Shown piece by piece: positions 15,309 to 23,171 of a stretch of 37,870 bases of DNA. Source of the DNA: an uncultured Oscillospiraceae bacterium (GTDB taxonomy: Bacteria > Bacillota > Clostridia > Oscillospirales > Oscillospiraceae); NCBI GenBank assembly GCA_905205085.1, contig CAJLCG010000011.1, forward strand, positions 1-37,870, in the 5' to 3' direction. The translations under genes and the position numbers were made by a program. Within the stretch, counting starts at the first letter, position 1; each line of letters opens with the position of its first letter. The notes under the pieces were generated by a model. It worked only from the letters and a program-made list of their open reading frames with translations. It ran no database searches and had not been told where the DNA came from.

Positions 15309-15638
15309 GTGGATTGGTATATATTTGTCTGCCGTCTGTCCGCCCAGCTTCCCTGGCTCTGTCGGAGCAGGCGGTATTCGCACAGCGCAGGTGCTTACAA
15401 GTTTCTGACCCGGTAGGGGCCTGTGTCCCCGAGGCAAGAAGGACGCAAGGTCTTGTCTTCGGGCCGCCGGACGCAAGTGCCCAGGCATCAATAGGGCGTC
15501 CCCCGTAAACAGGGGTCCGGGGGAAAGGTGACTATGAGCGCCCGCTGCGCGAAGGCGCTCATCGGAGCCGTCCCCCGGCGGCGTTTTGGTTACTTTGCCG
15601 CCGCGGGCAAAGTAACACCGTTCTTCTACAAAACCTTT
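15309..15638. other. Gene-free stretch with several inverted repeats
   Basis: No supported gene lies here. Visible structure: a 9-bp inverted repeat ATGAGCGCC / GGCGCTCAT (15534-15542 and 15554-15562), and a perfect 11-bp inverted repeat GTTACTTTGCC / GGCAAAGTAAC (15589-15599 and 15606-15616). GGACGCAAG also occurs twice between 15448 and 15480. It may be a dispersed intergenic repeat or the decayed remains of one. No T-run follows the 11-bp stem on the minus strand, so it is a poor intrinsic terminator for the amidohydrolase gene. Confidence 0.55.
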
Positions 15639-16829
15639 TTATTTTTTCAAATAATCCACCGCAAACTGCACCAGCACCGGCGCGGCGTAACGCAGCGCCT
15701 CGTCAGGGAAGATATTCTCCGCCACATGGATGCCCAACCCACTATTGGGACAAGCAGGGTCGTGGGTGCCCACCTGGAACTGCACTCCCCGGCCTCCGCA
15801 GGCCTCTATCCACACAGAGAAATCATCCGAGCCCATAGAAGGCTCCGGCACCCAGTACAGGTGCTCCTGCCCCAGACTCTCCTCCACCGCCCGGGCCACC
15901 CCGTCGGCGATCTCCGGGTCGCTGATGATGGAAGGGATGCCTACGTCCCGGGCAACCTCTCCCTTGGCTCCCAGGGCGGCACAGCAGTCCCGGGTGATCT
16001 GCCCGATCTGCTTCAGCATCTCCTGGCGCAGCCCCTCGTCAAAGGCCCGCATAGCGCCCCGCATGGTCACCTGGTCGGGGATGATGTTGGGGGCAGTCCC
16101 TCCGTGGATCTCTCCCACCGTGAGCACCGCCGGGTGGATGGGGTTATTGAAGCGGCTGACCACCGTTTGCAGCTGGGTAATGAGGTGAGCGCTCACCACC
16201 ACCGGGTCCACACACCGCTGGGGATAGGCCCCGTGGCCGCCCCGGCCGGTAATGGTCCAGGTGAAGATGTCAAAGCTGGCGTTGCTGGGTCCCGGGCGCA
16301 CGCCGATCTTGCCCAGCTCCAGCAGGGGAGCGCAGTGAAACCCCACCACTGCCTGGGGCTGGCAGCCCTTCAGGGCCCCTGCCTCCAACATCTTGTAGGC
16401 CCCGCTGCCCACTTCCTCGGCGCACTGGAAGATAAGCTTCACACTGCCGTGGAGTTCCCCCCGCAGGGCGTTCAGGGCCCGGGCGGCGTACAGCAGGGCG
16501 GCGGTGTGCACGTCGTGGCCGCAGGCGTGGCACACGCCGGGCCGCTGAGAGGCAAAGTCCAGGCCGGTGTTCTCCTGGATAGGCAGGGCGTCGATGTCCT
16601 CCCGCAGAATCAGCATGGGGCCGGGGTGGGCTCCTTCGATCACCGCGGATACGCCGGTCTCCAGACCGGGCAGCTCCTCCACCTGAATGCCCCAGGCGGT
16701 AAGCTGCTCCTTCAGAAAGCGGGTGGTCTCCCGCTCCTCGTAGGGGAGCTCCGGATTCCGGTGCAGCCGGTGGCGCACCTCCACCTGCTCCTCATACCAA
16801 TTCTCCAGCCAGCCCTTCCAGTTTTCCAT
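15639..16829 (-). CDS. M20-family amidohydrolase/metallopeptidase (M20D-like)
   Basis: 396 aa. Typical M20D motifs: RLHRNPELPYEE near the N-terminus, REDIDALPI, CHACGHDVHTA with metal ligands, and AEEVGSG with the catalytic glutamate pair. Family members hydrolyse N-acyl amino acids, aminobenzoyl-glutamate or small dipeptide-like amides in the cytoplasm; the substrate here is unknown. The start at 16829 is preferred because AAAGGA lies upstream; an in-frame ATG at 16868 has no ribosome site. A dimerisation domain (about 180-290) is predicted from the family layout. It is flanked by a terminator upstream, so it appears monocistronic. Confidence 0.9.
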   Translation of the reverse strand: MENWKGWLENWYEEQVEVRHRLHRNPELPYEERETTRFLKEQLTAWGIQVEELPGLETGVSAVIEGAHPGPMLILREDIDALPIQENTGLDFASQRPGVCHACGHDVHTAALLYAARALNALRGELHGSVKLIFQCAEEVGSGAYKMLEAGALKGCQPQAVVGFHCAPLLELGKIGVRPGPSNASFDIFTWTITGRGGHGAYPQRCVDPVVVSAHLITQLQTVVSRFNNPIHPAVLTVGEIHGGTAPNIIPDQVTMRGAMRAFDEGLRQEMLKQIGQITRDCCAALGAKGEVARDVGIPSIISDPEIADGVARAVEESLGQEHLYWVPEPSMGSDDFSVWIEACGGRGVQFQVGTHDPACPNSGLGIHVAENIFPDEALRYAAPVLVQFAVDYLKK

Positions 16830-16899
16830 CCTGCATCGGTCCTTTCCTGCGGTCTTTTCTCCCATCATGGCCTATTTTGCCCGCCCTGTCAACCCCAAC

Positions 16900-16941
16900 A
16901 AAAACCGCCCGGCGGAGAAACAAGAGGTCTCCGCCGGACGG
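16900..16941 (-). terminator. Intrinsic terminator of the first LCP gene
   Basis: A 14-bp stem (CCGCCCGGCGGAGA at 16905-16918 with 16928-16941, one wobble) is followed on the minus strand by TTTTT. Confidence 0.88.
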
Positions 16942-16949
16942 CTGTCCGG

Positions 16950-18074
16950 TCAATAATTGAAGTAGTAGCGCTCAGCCCGGGGCAGGTTCATATCCTTTAG
17001 GGTCAGGTCCCGGGTGTAGGGGTTCACCAGCTCGTTGACCAGCTTCACGGTAGACTCCCGGTTTAGCTCCATACACCAGGCAGAGGCCCGGTAATAGGCA
17101 TCTCCCCGGCCCTCCAGGGTGGCCGAGCTGACGCCGCTGGAGGTATTCAGCTTCATACCCTGGGTGGCAAAGTAGATCATATCCTTCAGCCCCATGTCGG
17201 TCTTGACGTAGGTGTTGAAGATATTCAGGAAGGACTGCACCTTGGTAATGCTGCCCCAGGAGATCACCTTATCCGCCAGCCCAGTAAGCACCTGCTGCTG
17301 CAGCTTGGTGCGGTCCAGGTCGCTGTAATTGGAATTGACGGTGGTCTTGTTGTCGTGGCGGTAGCGCACCGCCTCCATGGCCGCCTGACCGTCCAGATGC
17401 TGGGGGCCCTTTTTGAAGTGGATGTGCAGGTTCTGATAGGGGTCGTCGTAGTTCATATCCACCGGGATGTCCACATCCACCCCGCCCAGCTCATCCACCA
17501 GCGCCACAAAGCCCTGGAGGTTGATATGGAAGTAGTAGTCGATGGGCACGCCCAGGGTCTTGGTAATCTCTTCGGCCAGCAGCTCCGGTCCGCCGTGCCC
17601 CAGAGCGGCATTGATCTTGCCGTTGCGGCTCCAGTCCCGGTCCACCATGGTGTCGCGGGGGACGGAGAGCACCCCCACCTTCTGGTTTTTGGTGTCGTAG
17701 CTAGCCACGATGATGGTGTCGGCGTTGCCGCCGCCCTTGTCGCTGCCCAGCAGCAGGAAGTTATAGACCCCTTCCTTCCGTTTCAGGGCGCCGGAGCCGG
17801 ACACCTGGGGAGCCTCGCCCCCCTCGGTCTGCTGGGTTGTCTCGCTCTTTCCGGCCGCCGGGGCGGTGGCCTGGGTTCTTGCCTCCTTTACCGGCGGAGG
17901 CGTGATGAAAAAGGTTCCGGCGGCATACGCACCTACCACCAGGACGGCCAGTACAGCCACAAAGGTGTAAAGGGCCCAAATCGCGCCGCGGCGGCGGCGT
18001 TTATATCGCTTGACCGGCTGCTGCCGGCGGCCGCCGGAGGACGACCGGCGGTTTGGTATCTGTGTCTGAGCCAG
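16950..18074 (-). CDS. LCP family (LytR-CpsA-Psr) protein, paralog 1
   Basis: 374 aa. A basic cytoplasmic tail (KRYKRRRRG) leads to one membrane segment (about 34-56), a low-complexity stalk, then an LCP domain from about 100. LCP residues are clear: LLLGSD, SVPRDT and the RYRHDN block. These proteins attach wall teichoic acid or capsule-like polymers from lipid carriers to peptidoglycan outside the membrane. The start is taken as a rare CTG at 18074: GGAGGG lies 7 bases upstream and the resulting MAQTQ...RRSSS lines up with the paralog's MEQTP...RRRSSS. A TTG at 18089 overlaps that ribosome site. The next LCP gene upstream has the same layout. Confidence 0.9.
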   Translation of the reverse strand: MAQTQIPNRRSSSGGRRQQPVKRYKRRRRGAIWALYTFVAVLAVLVVGAYAAGTFFITPPPVKEARTQATAPAAGKSETTQQTEGGEAPQVSGSGALKRKEGVYNFLLLGSDKGGGNADTIIVASYDTKNQKVGVLSVPRDTMVDRDWSRNGKINAALGHGGPELLAEEITKTLGVPIDYYFHINLQGFVALVDELGGVDVDIPVDMNYDDPYQNLHIHFKKGPQHLDGQAAMEAVRYRHDNKTTVNSNYSDLDRTKLQQQVLTGLADKVISWGSITKVQSFLNIFNTYVKTDMGLKDMIYFATQGMKLNTSSGVSSATLEGRGDAYYRASAWCMELNRESTVKLVNELVNPYTRDLTLKDMNLPRAERYYFNY

Positions 18075-18109
18075 GGGGGCTCCCTCCAATCTTGTTTGAG
18101 ATGTGCCCC

Positions 18110-18138
18110 AGTATATCCGATTCCCCTTCCTTCGACAA
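18110..18138 (-). promoter_or_regulatory. Promoter of LCP paralog 1
   Basis: Minus-strand TTGTCG (18133-18138) and TATACT (18110-18115), spacer 17 bases. The two LCP genes are therefore separately transcribed. Confidence 0.78.
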
Positions 18139-18242
18139 GCCTTCTAAAGGTTGTTTTATGATTTCTTAAGGAATCATGCAGGCTGTGTCCCTCCGCCTCC
18201 CGGTTCTTTTCTCTTCTTCCGAAAGCATCCGAGCCCGCTTAT

Positions 18243-18276
18243 AAAAAAGCCCCGCACAGCATGCTGCTGTGCGGGG
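18243..18276 (-). terminator. Intrinsic terminator of the second LCP gene
   Basis: A perfect 12-bp stem (CCCCGCACAGCA with TGCTGTGCGGGG) and 3-base loop, followed on the minus strand by GC and TTTTTT. Confidence 0.92.
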
Positions 18277-18285
18277 TCTCGTTGT

Positions 18286-19431
18286 TTAATCGATTATGCC
18301 GCCGTTCCAGTAGTACTCCGGCACAGGCAGGTTCAGATCATCGGCCCGCAGGTCCCGGGTGTAGGGATTGATGAGGGAGTTGATGGTGGGCAGGATATCT
18401 TCCGCCTCATAGACGAAGCAGTACTTATAGCCGTTGACCACGCCCTCGCCCCGGCCCTCCAGGTTGCCCTGGGTGATGGCGGTGGATACATCCACCTCCA
18501 TGGCCTTGGTGGCAAAGTAGAGCATGTCCTGCATGCTCAGGTCGGTCTTCACATAGGTGTTGAACAGCTCCAGGAAGGAGGTCACCTTGGGGATGGAGTT
18601 CCAGGAGATCACCTTCTTGGCCAGTTCTATCAGCACCTGGCGCTGGAACTCGCCGCGCTGCACGTCGCTGTACCACTGGTTTGCCTTGTAATTCGGGCTA
18701 TCCTCGTTGTCATGACGGTAGCGCACCGCCTGCATGGTCTGCTGCCCGTTGAGATGCTGCATGCCGGCATTCAGGTGGATGTGCAGGTCCTGATAGGGGT
18801 CGTCGTAGTTCATATCCAGGGGGACCTCAATGTCTACGCCCCCCAGCTCGTCCACCAGAGCGATAAAGCCCTGCAGATCCACATGGACGTAGTAGTCAAT
18901 GGGAATTCCGAAGGTGGTCTTGATCTCTTGCTTCAGTACATCCGAGCCGGCCTTCTTGCTGTGGAAGGCGGCGTTGATCTTGGGCATACTGCTCCACTCG
19001 CGGGCCACTGCGGTATCACGGGGGATGGACACCATGCCGATCTTCTGATTCACCGTGTCATAGCTGACCACGATCAGGGTATCGGTGTTGCTGCTGTCCA
19101 CGTCCTTGCCCAGCAAAAGGAAGTTATAGACTCCCTCTTTTCGGATCAGAGCGTTGGGGTCCTCCGGCTCCTGGGAGCCATCGTCCACCACCGGGGCCGT
19201 GGAGATATCGCCCTCCGTTCCTTCAATGGGAGGGGCCTTGATGAAAAAGTGCCCTGCGGCGTACACACCCACGATGATGGCGGAAATGACCACCAAGATT
19301 CCATATAACGTCCAGCCAATGCTGCGGCGCTTACGTTTTTTGGGTGCGGCCCGTCGGGGCTGAGGCTGCTGCCGTCGACCGCCGGAGGAAGCGGAACTGC
19401 TCCTGCGGCGGCGGGTTGGTGTCTGCTCCAT
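18286..19431 (-). CDS. LCP family (LytR-CpsA-Psr) protein, paralog 2
   Basis: 381 aa, a close paralog of the neighbouring LCP protein with the same order: a short Arg/Ser-rich cytoplasmic region, one membrane segment (about 39-62), an acidic stalk, then the LCP domain. Marker blocks are FLLLGKD, SIPRDT, DELGGVDIEVP and RYRHDN. It likely attaches an anionic polymer to the cell wall. It has its own promoter and terminator, so the pair arose by tandem duplication but is expressed as two units (inference). The stalk is rich in acidic residues and proline where paralog 1 has Ala/Thr/Gln. GGGGGAT is a modest ribosome site. Confidence 0.93.
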   Translation of the reverse strand: MEQTPTRRRRSSSASSGGRRQQPQPRRAAPKKRKRRSIGWTLYGILVVISAIIVGVYAAGHFFIKAPPIEGTEGDISTAPVVDDGSQEPEDPNALIRKEGVYNFLLLGKDVDSSNTDTLIVVSYDTVNQKIGMVSIPRDTAVAREWSSMPKINAAFHSKKAGSDVLKQEIKTTFGIPIDYYVHVDLQGFIALVDELGGVDIEVPLDMNYDDPYQDLHIHLNAGMQHLNGQQTMQAVRYRHDNEDSPNYKANQWYSDVQRGEFQRQVLIELAKKVISWNSIPKVTSFLELFNTYVKTDLSMQDMLYFATKAMEVDVSTAITQGNLEGRGEGVVNGYKYCFVYEAEDILPTINSLINPYTRDLRADDLNLPVPEYYWNGGIID

Positions 19432-19466
19432 GGTGGTGATCCCCCATCTTATGTAAATCTTGTATT

Positions 19467-19495
19467 AGTATACTCAGTTTTCCAAGGTTCGGCAA
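19467..19495 (-). promoter_or_regulatory. Promoter of LCP paralog 2
   Basis: Minus-strand TTGCCG (19490-19495) and TATACT (19467-19472), spacer 17 bases. It closely resembles the promoter of paralog 1 (same -10). Confidence 0.8.
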
Positions 19496-19543
19496 GCCCA
19501 AAATGGAGAATTTACCTGCTTTTCTCCATGCCAAAATATGCTG

Positions 19544-20035
19544 TTACATCTCTCCCCGGGTCTCGGTCCAGTAGGCCGCCATGCTCTGTCCGGGCTGTCC
19601 GGTGACCTCATCGCTGAGATACTCCCCCAGCTCCCCGGGCTGCCAGGCCAGGGCAGCCTCCTTGGTGTCAAATTCCACCTCGGCGTAGAAGAACTCGCCC
19701 GGCTGGCCCCGGTCCACCTGGTTCACCTCCAGGGTCAGACCGCCAGGCAGGGCGTAGCGCCGCTGCTCCTTCTCAATGAGGGGACGGCCGATGAAGGCCT
19801 CCAGCTTGGCAAACAGCTCCGGGGCGATGTTGGTCTCGATCTCCTCCCGGGCCAGGCCGTCGGGCCCTGCCGCTCCCTTGAAGCAGAGCACGTACTCGGT
19901 CACGTCTCCGCTCTGCTCGCTGCGGATGCGCACGGTGGGCCGGGTGGTGATATATCCCTGGCGCATCAGAATCCGCCGCGTCTCTTTCAGTCCCTGGGGC
20001 CACCCGTCGGTGAGCCACTTGCGTTCAATTTCCAT
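19544..20035 (-). CDS. CYTH domain protein (triphosphate tunnel metalloenzyme)
   Basis: 163 aa. The family signature ExExK appears as MEIERKW at the N-terminus. Alternating charged strands (VRIRSE, EEIETN, EKEQRRYAL, LEVNQVD, YAEVEF) fit the eight-stranded tunnel that binds triphosphates and metal ions. Bacterial members include inorganic triphosphatases, thiamine triphosphatases and class IV adenylate cyclases; the small size and lack of partners favour a triphosphatase, but this is not settled. AAAGGAG precedes the ATG. It is divergent from the rRNA methyltransferase gene, with overlapping promoters. Confidence 0.88.
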   Translation of the reverse strand: MEIERKWLTDGWPQGLKETRRILMRQGYITTRPTVRIRSEQSGDVTEYVLCFKGAAGPDGLAREEIETNIAPELFAKLEAFIGRPLIEKEQRRYALPGGLTLEVNQVDRGQPGEFFYAEVEFDTKEAALAWQPGELGEYLSDEVTGQPGQSMAAYWTETRGEM

Positions 20036-20061
20036 CAGATCCGCTCCTTTCCCTTTTCTTC

Positions 20062-20094
20062 ATTCTAGCACAGGGCGGCAAACCATGCTATAAT
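20062..20094. promoter_or_regulatory. Divergent overlapping extended -10 promoters
   Basis: TGCTATAAT (20086-20094, plus) drives the methyltransferase gene and TGCTAGAAT (20062-20070, minus) drives the CYTH gene. The two form a near-perfect inverted repeat 15 bases apart, so each -10 lies where the other promoter's -35 would be. Neither has a good -35, which suits the extended TGn element. Confidence 0.65.
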
Positions 20095-20135
20095 GAAGAT
20101 TACGAATTTATTTTTTACCAGAGAGGAACCTGTTT

Positions 20136-21365
20136 ATGAAACAAAGCCGCCCCTATCCCGTCTATACCATCACCCCCAAGGGGGAGCGGGCCATTCTGTC
20201 CGGCCATCCCTGGGTGTACGCGGAAGAGCTCACCGACCAGCCCGACCCCGCTCCCGCCAACGGCGCGCTGGTGGATGTGGTCAGCAGCAAGGGCCGCTAC
20301 CTGGGCACCGGCCTGCTAAGCCAGAACAGCAAGATCCGGGTGCGGCTTTTAAGCCGCAATGCCAACGACCGCTTTGACGAAAACTTCTGGCGCCGCCGGG
20401 TGGAATACGCCTGGGCCTACCGCAAGACGGTAATGGGCCCCGAGGATCTCAGCTGCTGCCGGGTCATCTTCGGCGAGGCCGACCAGTTCCCGGGTCTGAC
20501 CGTGGACCGCTTCGGCCCGGTGCTGGTGACCCAGACCCTGTCCTATGGCATGGAGCAGCTCAAACCCGTCCTCTTCCCCATCCTGGTGGACGTGCTGCGC
20601 CAAGACGGCCAGGATATCCAGGGCATCTTTGAGCGCAACGACGTGGCCCTGCGCCAGCGTGAGGGCCTGGAGGAGAACAAGGGCTGGTTCCCCCTGGAGG
20701 GGCTCCAGCACCCCCAGGAGACCTGGACCGAGATCTGTGAAAACGGCGTACGCTACCGGGTGGACTTTGAAAACGGTCAAAAGACCGGCTTCTTCCTGGA
20801 CCAGAAGTACAACCGCCGGGAGGTGGCCAAGCTGGCCCGGGGCAAGCGGGTGCTGGACTGCTTCACCCACACGGGCAGCTTTGCCCTCAACGCCGCTTTG
20901 GGCGGCGCGGAGCACGTCACCGCCGTGGATGTGAGCCAGGCGGCGGTGGACCTGGCCCGGGACAACGCGGTCTTAAATGGCCTGGATGGGCGCATGGATT
21001 TCCTCTGCGCCGACGTCTTTGACCTGCTGCCCACCCTGGAGCACCAGCCGGACTACGACTTCATCATCCTGGACCCGCCCGCCTTCACCAAGTCCCGCAA
21101 GACTGCCCGAAACGCCATGCGGGGCTACAAGGAGATCAACTACCGGGCCATGAAGCTGCTGCCCCGGGGCGGCTACCTGGCCACCGCCAGCTGCAGCCAC
21201 TTTGCCACCGAGGAGATGTTTATCAAAATGCTCCGCTCCGCCGCCGCCGATGCCGGGCGGCAGCTGCGGCAGATCGAGGTGCGCCAGCAGGCCCCCGACC
21301 ACCCCATTCTCTGGAACGTGGAGGAGACCAACTACCTGAAATTCTTCCTCTTCCAGGTCATTTAA
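20136..21365 (+). CDS. Class I SAM-dependent rRNA methyltransferase, RlmI-like
   Basis: 409 aa. An N-terminal PUA-like RNA-binding domain (about 8-85, with GHPWVYAEEL) precedes a Rossmann methyltransferase domain. The SAM site is around DCFTHTGSFALNAA, motif IV is ILDPPAFTKS, and the motif with a candidate catalytic cysteine is TASCSHF. This order matches RlmI, which makes 5-methylcytidine 1962 in 23S rRNA; site specificity is inferred. GAGAGGAA lies upstream of the ATG. It is a single-gene unit bounded by a divergent promoter and a bidirectional terminator. Confidence 0.9.
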   Translation: MKQSRPYPVYTITPKGERAILSGHPWVYAEELTDQPDPAPANGALVDVVSSKGRYLGTGLLSQNSKIRVRLLSRNANDRFDENFWRRRVEYAWAYRKTVMGPEDLSCCRVIFGEADQFPGLTVDRFGPVLVTQTLSYGMEQLKPVLFPILVDVLRQDGQDIQGIFERNDVALRQREGLEENKGWFPLEGLQHPQETWTEICENGVRYRVDFENGQKTGFFLDQKYNRREVAKLARGKRVLDCFTHTGSFALNAALGGAEHVTAVDVSQAAVDLARDNAVLNGLDGRMDFLCADVFDLLPTLEHQPDYDFIILDPPAFTKSRKTARNAMRGYKEINYRAMKLLPRGGYLATASCSHFATEEMFIKMLRSAAADAGRQLRQIEVRQQAPDHPILWNVEETNYLKFFLFQVI

Positions 21366-21371
21366 GCGCAG

Positions 21372-21409
21372 AAACAGCCCGTTCCCGGGAAACTGGGAAC
21401 GGGCTGTTT
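21372..21409. terminator. Bidirectional terminator
   Basis: A perfect 15-bp stem (AAACAGCCCGTTCCC and complement) with an 8-base loop lies between convergent genes. A and T tracts flank it. Confidence 0.9.
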
Positions 21410-21421
21410 GTATTGTATGTA

Positions 21422-23056
21422 TTAAGCTTGGTTCTGGGCCTCCACCAGGCGCACACCGCAGTACTTCTCCCGCAGCTTGGGCTTTTCGATCTTGCCGGTG
21501 GGGTTGCGGGGCACGTCGGCGAAGATGATCTTCCGGGGCCGCTTGTACCGGGGCAGATCGGTGCAGAACTGGTTGATCTCGCTCTCGGTGCAGGTCATGC
21601 CGTCCTTCACCTGGATGATGGCGGCCGCGATCTCGCCCAGGCGCTTGTCGGGCAGGCCGATGACGGCCACATCGTGGATCTTGGGGTAGGCGGACAGGAA
21701 GTCCTCGATCTGGACCGGGTAGAGGTTCTCACCGCCGGAGATGATCACGTCCTTCTTCCGGTCCACCAGGAAGTAGAAACCGTCCTCGTCCTGCTTGGCC
21801 ATGTCGCCGGTGTGGAGCCACTCCCCGTGGAGCACCGCGGCGGTGGCCTCCGGGTCGTGGTAGTAGCACCGCATGACGCCGGGACCTTTGACGCACAGCT
21901 CGCCCACCTCGCCCTGGGGCACGGTCTGGCCCTGCTCGTCCACGATCTTCACCTTCCAGCCGTAGCCGGGCACACCGATGGCGCCCACCTTGTGGATGTG
22001 GTCCATTCCCAGGTGGACACAGCCCGGGCCGGTGGACTCGGAGAGACCGTAGTTGGTATCGTATTTGTGGTGGGGGAAATACTCCATCCAGTGCTTGATG
22101 AGGGAGGGGGGCACCGGCTGGGCGCCGATGTGCATGAGCCGCCACTGGCTGAGCTGATAGTCCTCCAGCTTCAGGTCGCCCCGATCCAGAGCGGCCAGGA
22201 TATCTTGGCACCAGGGCACCAGAAGCCACACGATGGTGCACCGCTCCTGGGAGACGGCATCAAAGATGGCCTTGGGGCTGTTGCCCTTGAGCAGCACGCC
22301 CTTGCTGCCGGTAAACAGGGAGCCGAACCAGTGCATCTTGGCGCCGGTGTGGTAGAGGGGCGGGATGCACAGGAACACGTCCTCGTGGGTGGTCTCGTGG
22401 TGGATGGACTCCATCCGGGCCGCCTGCAGCAGACACCGGTGGCTGAGCAGGATGGCCTTGGGGAAGCCGGTGGTGCCGGAGGAGTAGTAGATGGCGCCGT
22501 CGTCCTCGTCGTCCACCAGCACCTTGGGGGCGGCGGAGGAGCAGTTGGCAGTGGCCCGGTGGTAGTCCTCGGCAAAGGAGGGGCAGGTCTCACCCACGAA
22601 GAAGAGAAGACGCTCCCGTCCGATGGAGGGGACAATGTCCTCCACACGGCCGATAAACTCCGGCCCGAAGAACAGCACGTCGGCATCGGCCAGCTTCACA
22701 CAGTATTCGATCTCCTGGGCAGTATAGCGGAAGTTCAGGGGCACCGCCACCGCTCCGGCCTTGAGGATACCGAAGTAGATGGGCAGCCACTCCAGGCAGT
22801 TCATCAATAAAATAGCCACCTTCTGGCCTTTCTTCAGCCCCCGGCCCAGCAGCAGGTTGGCCACCCGATTGGCCTTCTCATCAAAGACGGACCAGGTGAT
22901 CTCCCGGCGGTAGGGTGCGGTAGAGGTGGGCTGAATGAGCGCATACTCCTTCCAGGTGACCCGCTGGGTCTCCTGAACCTCGGGGTTGATCTCTACCAGG
23001 GCGACCTCGTCGCCGTAGAGCTTGCTGTTGCGCTCCAGCAGATCGGTGATAGGCAT
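21422..23056 (-). CDS. AMP-binding acyl-CoA synthetase
   Basis: 544 aa. The adenylate-forming family motifs are present in order: P-loop YYSSGTTGFPK, NYGLSEST, the hinge region with GEWLHTGD and DRKKDVIISGGENLYP, and the C-terminal NPTGKIEK with the catalytic lysine. It joins a carboxylic acid to CoA through an acyl-adenylate; chain length or aromatic preference cannot be read here. The start at 23056 follows AAAGGAA. The promoter region holds a striking 16-bp-arm inverted repeat, so it is probably controlled by a dedicated repressor or activator not encoded nearby. No beta-oxidation genes are adjacent. Confidence 0.92.
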   Translation of the reverse strand: MPITDLLERNSKLYGDEVALVEINPEVQETQRVTWKEYALIQPTSTAPYRREITWSVFDEKANRVANLLLGRGLKKGQKVAILLMNCLEWLPIYFGILKAGAVAVPLNFRYTAQEIEYCVKLADADVLFFGPEFIGRVEDIVPSIGRERLLFFVGETCPSFAEDYHRATANCSSAAPKVLVDDEDDGAIYYSSGTTGFPKAILLSHRCLLQAARMESIHHETTHEDVFLCIPPLYHTGAKMHWFGSLFTGSKGVLLKGNSPKAIFDAVSQERCTIVWLLVPWCQDILAALDRGDLKLEDYQLSQWRLMHIGAQPVPPSLIKHWMEYFPHHKYDTNYGLSESTGPGCVHLGMDHIHKVGAIGVPGYGWKVKIVDEQGQTVPQGEVGELCVKGPGVMRCYYHDPEATAAVLHGEWLHTGDMAKQDEDGFYFLVDRKKDVIISGGENLYPVQIEDFLSAYPKIHDVAVIGLPDKRLGEIAAAIIQVKDGMTCTESEINQFCTDLPRYKRPRKIIFADVPRNPTGKIEKPKLREKYCGVRLVEAQNQA

Positions 23057-23090
23057 GGCGCTCGTTCCTTTCAAAACCGGGCGAGGCCCG

Positions 23091-23130
23091 GATACTTTCG
23101 CGGTTTCAATCTTTAAACCGTTAAAGTATC
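23091..23130. promoter_or_regulatory. Inverted-repeat operator at the acyl-CoA synthetase promoter
   Basis: GATACTTTCGCGGTTT (23091-23106) and AAACCGTTAAAGTATC (23115-23130) are inverted copies differing at only two central bases, around an 8-base centre. The right arm runs into the -10 box, and transcription should start within the repeat, so most of one arm is not in the RNA. This favours a protein-binding DNA site over an RNA hairpin. Confidence 0.7.
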
Positions 23131-23156
23131 ATAACCCAGAAGCAAGGAAAAGTCAA
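23128..23156 (-). promoter_or_regulatory. Promoter of the acyl-CoA synthetase gene
   Basis: Minus-strand TTGACT (23151-23156) and TATGAT (23128-23133), spacer 17 bases. Confidence 0.85.
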
Positions 23157-23171
23157 CCCCTGGATTCCCTT

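Noticed and set aside
13407..15491. A 694-codon minus-strand open frame opposite the hexomutase gene
   Set aside because: No recognisable domain; the plus strand encodes an intact conserved enzyme.
15309..15638. tRNA or small rRNA-like gene in the gene-free stretch
   Set aside because: No cloverleaf arms, TTC-type loop or CCA end could be made from the visible inverted repeats.
15528..17000. A 490-codon plus-strand open frame across the amidohydrolase gene
   Set aside because: It runs through the inverted repeats and then opposite a clear M20 enzyme; no motif.
23091..23130. RNA stem-loop or riboswitch in the acyl-CoA synthetase leader
   Set aside because: The predicted transcription start lies inside the repeat, so most of one arm would be missing from the RNA; a DNA operator fits better.
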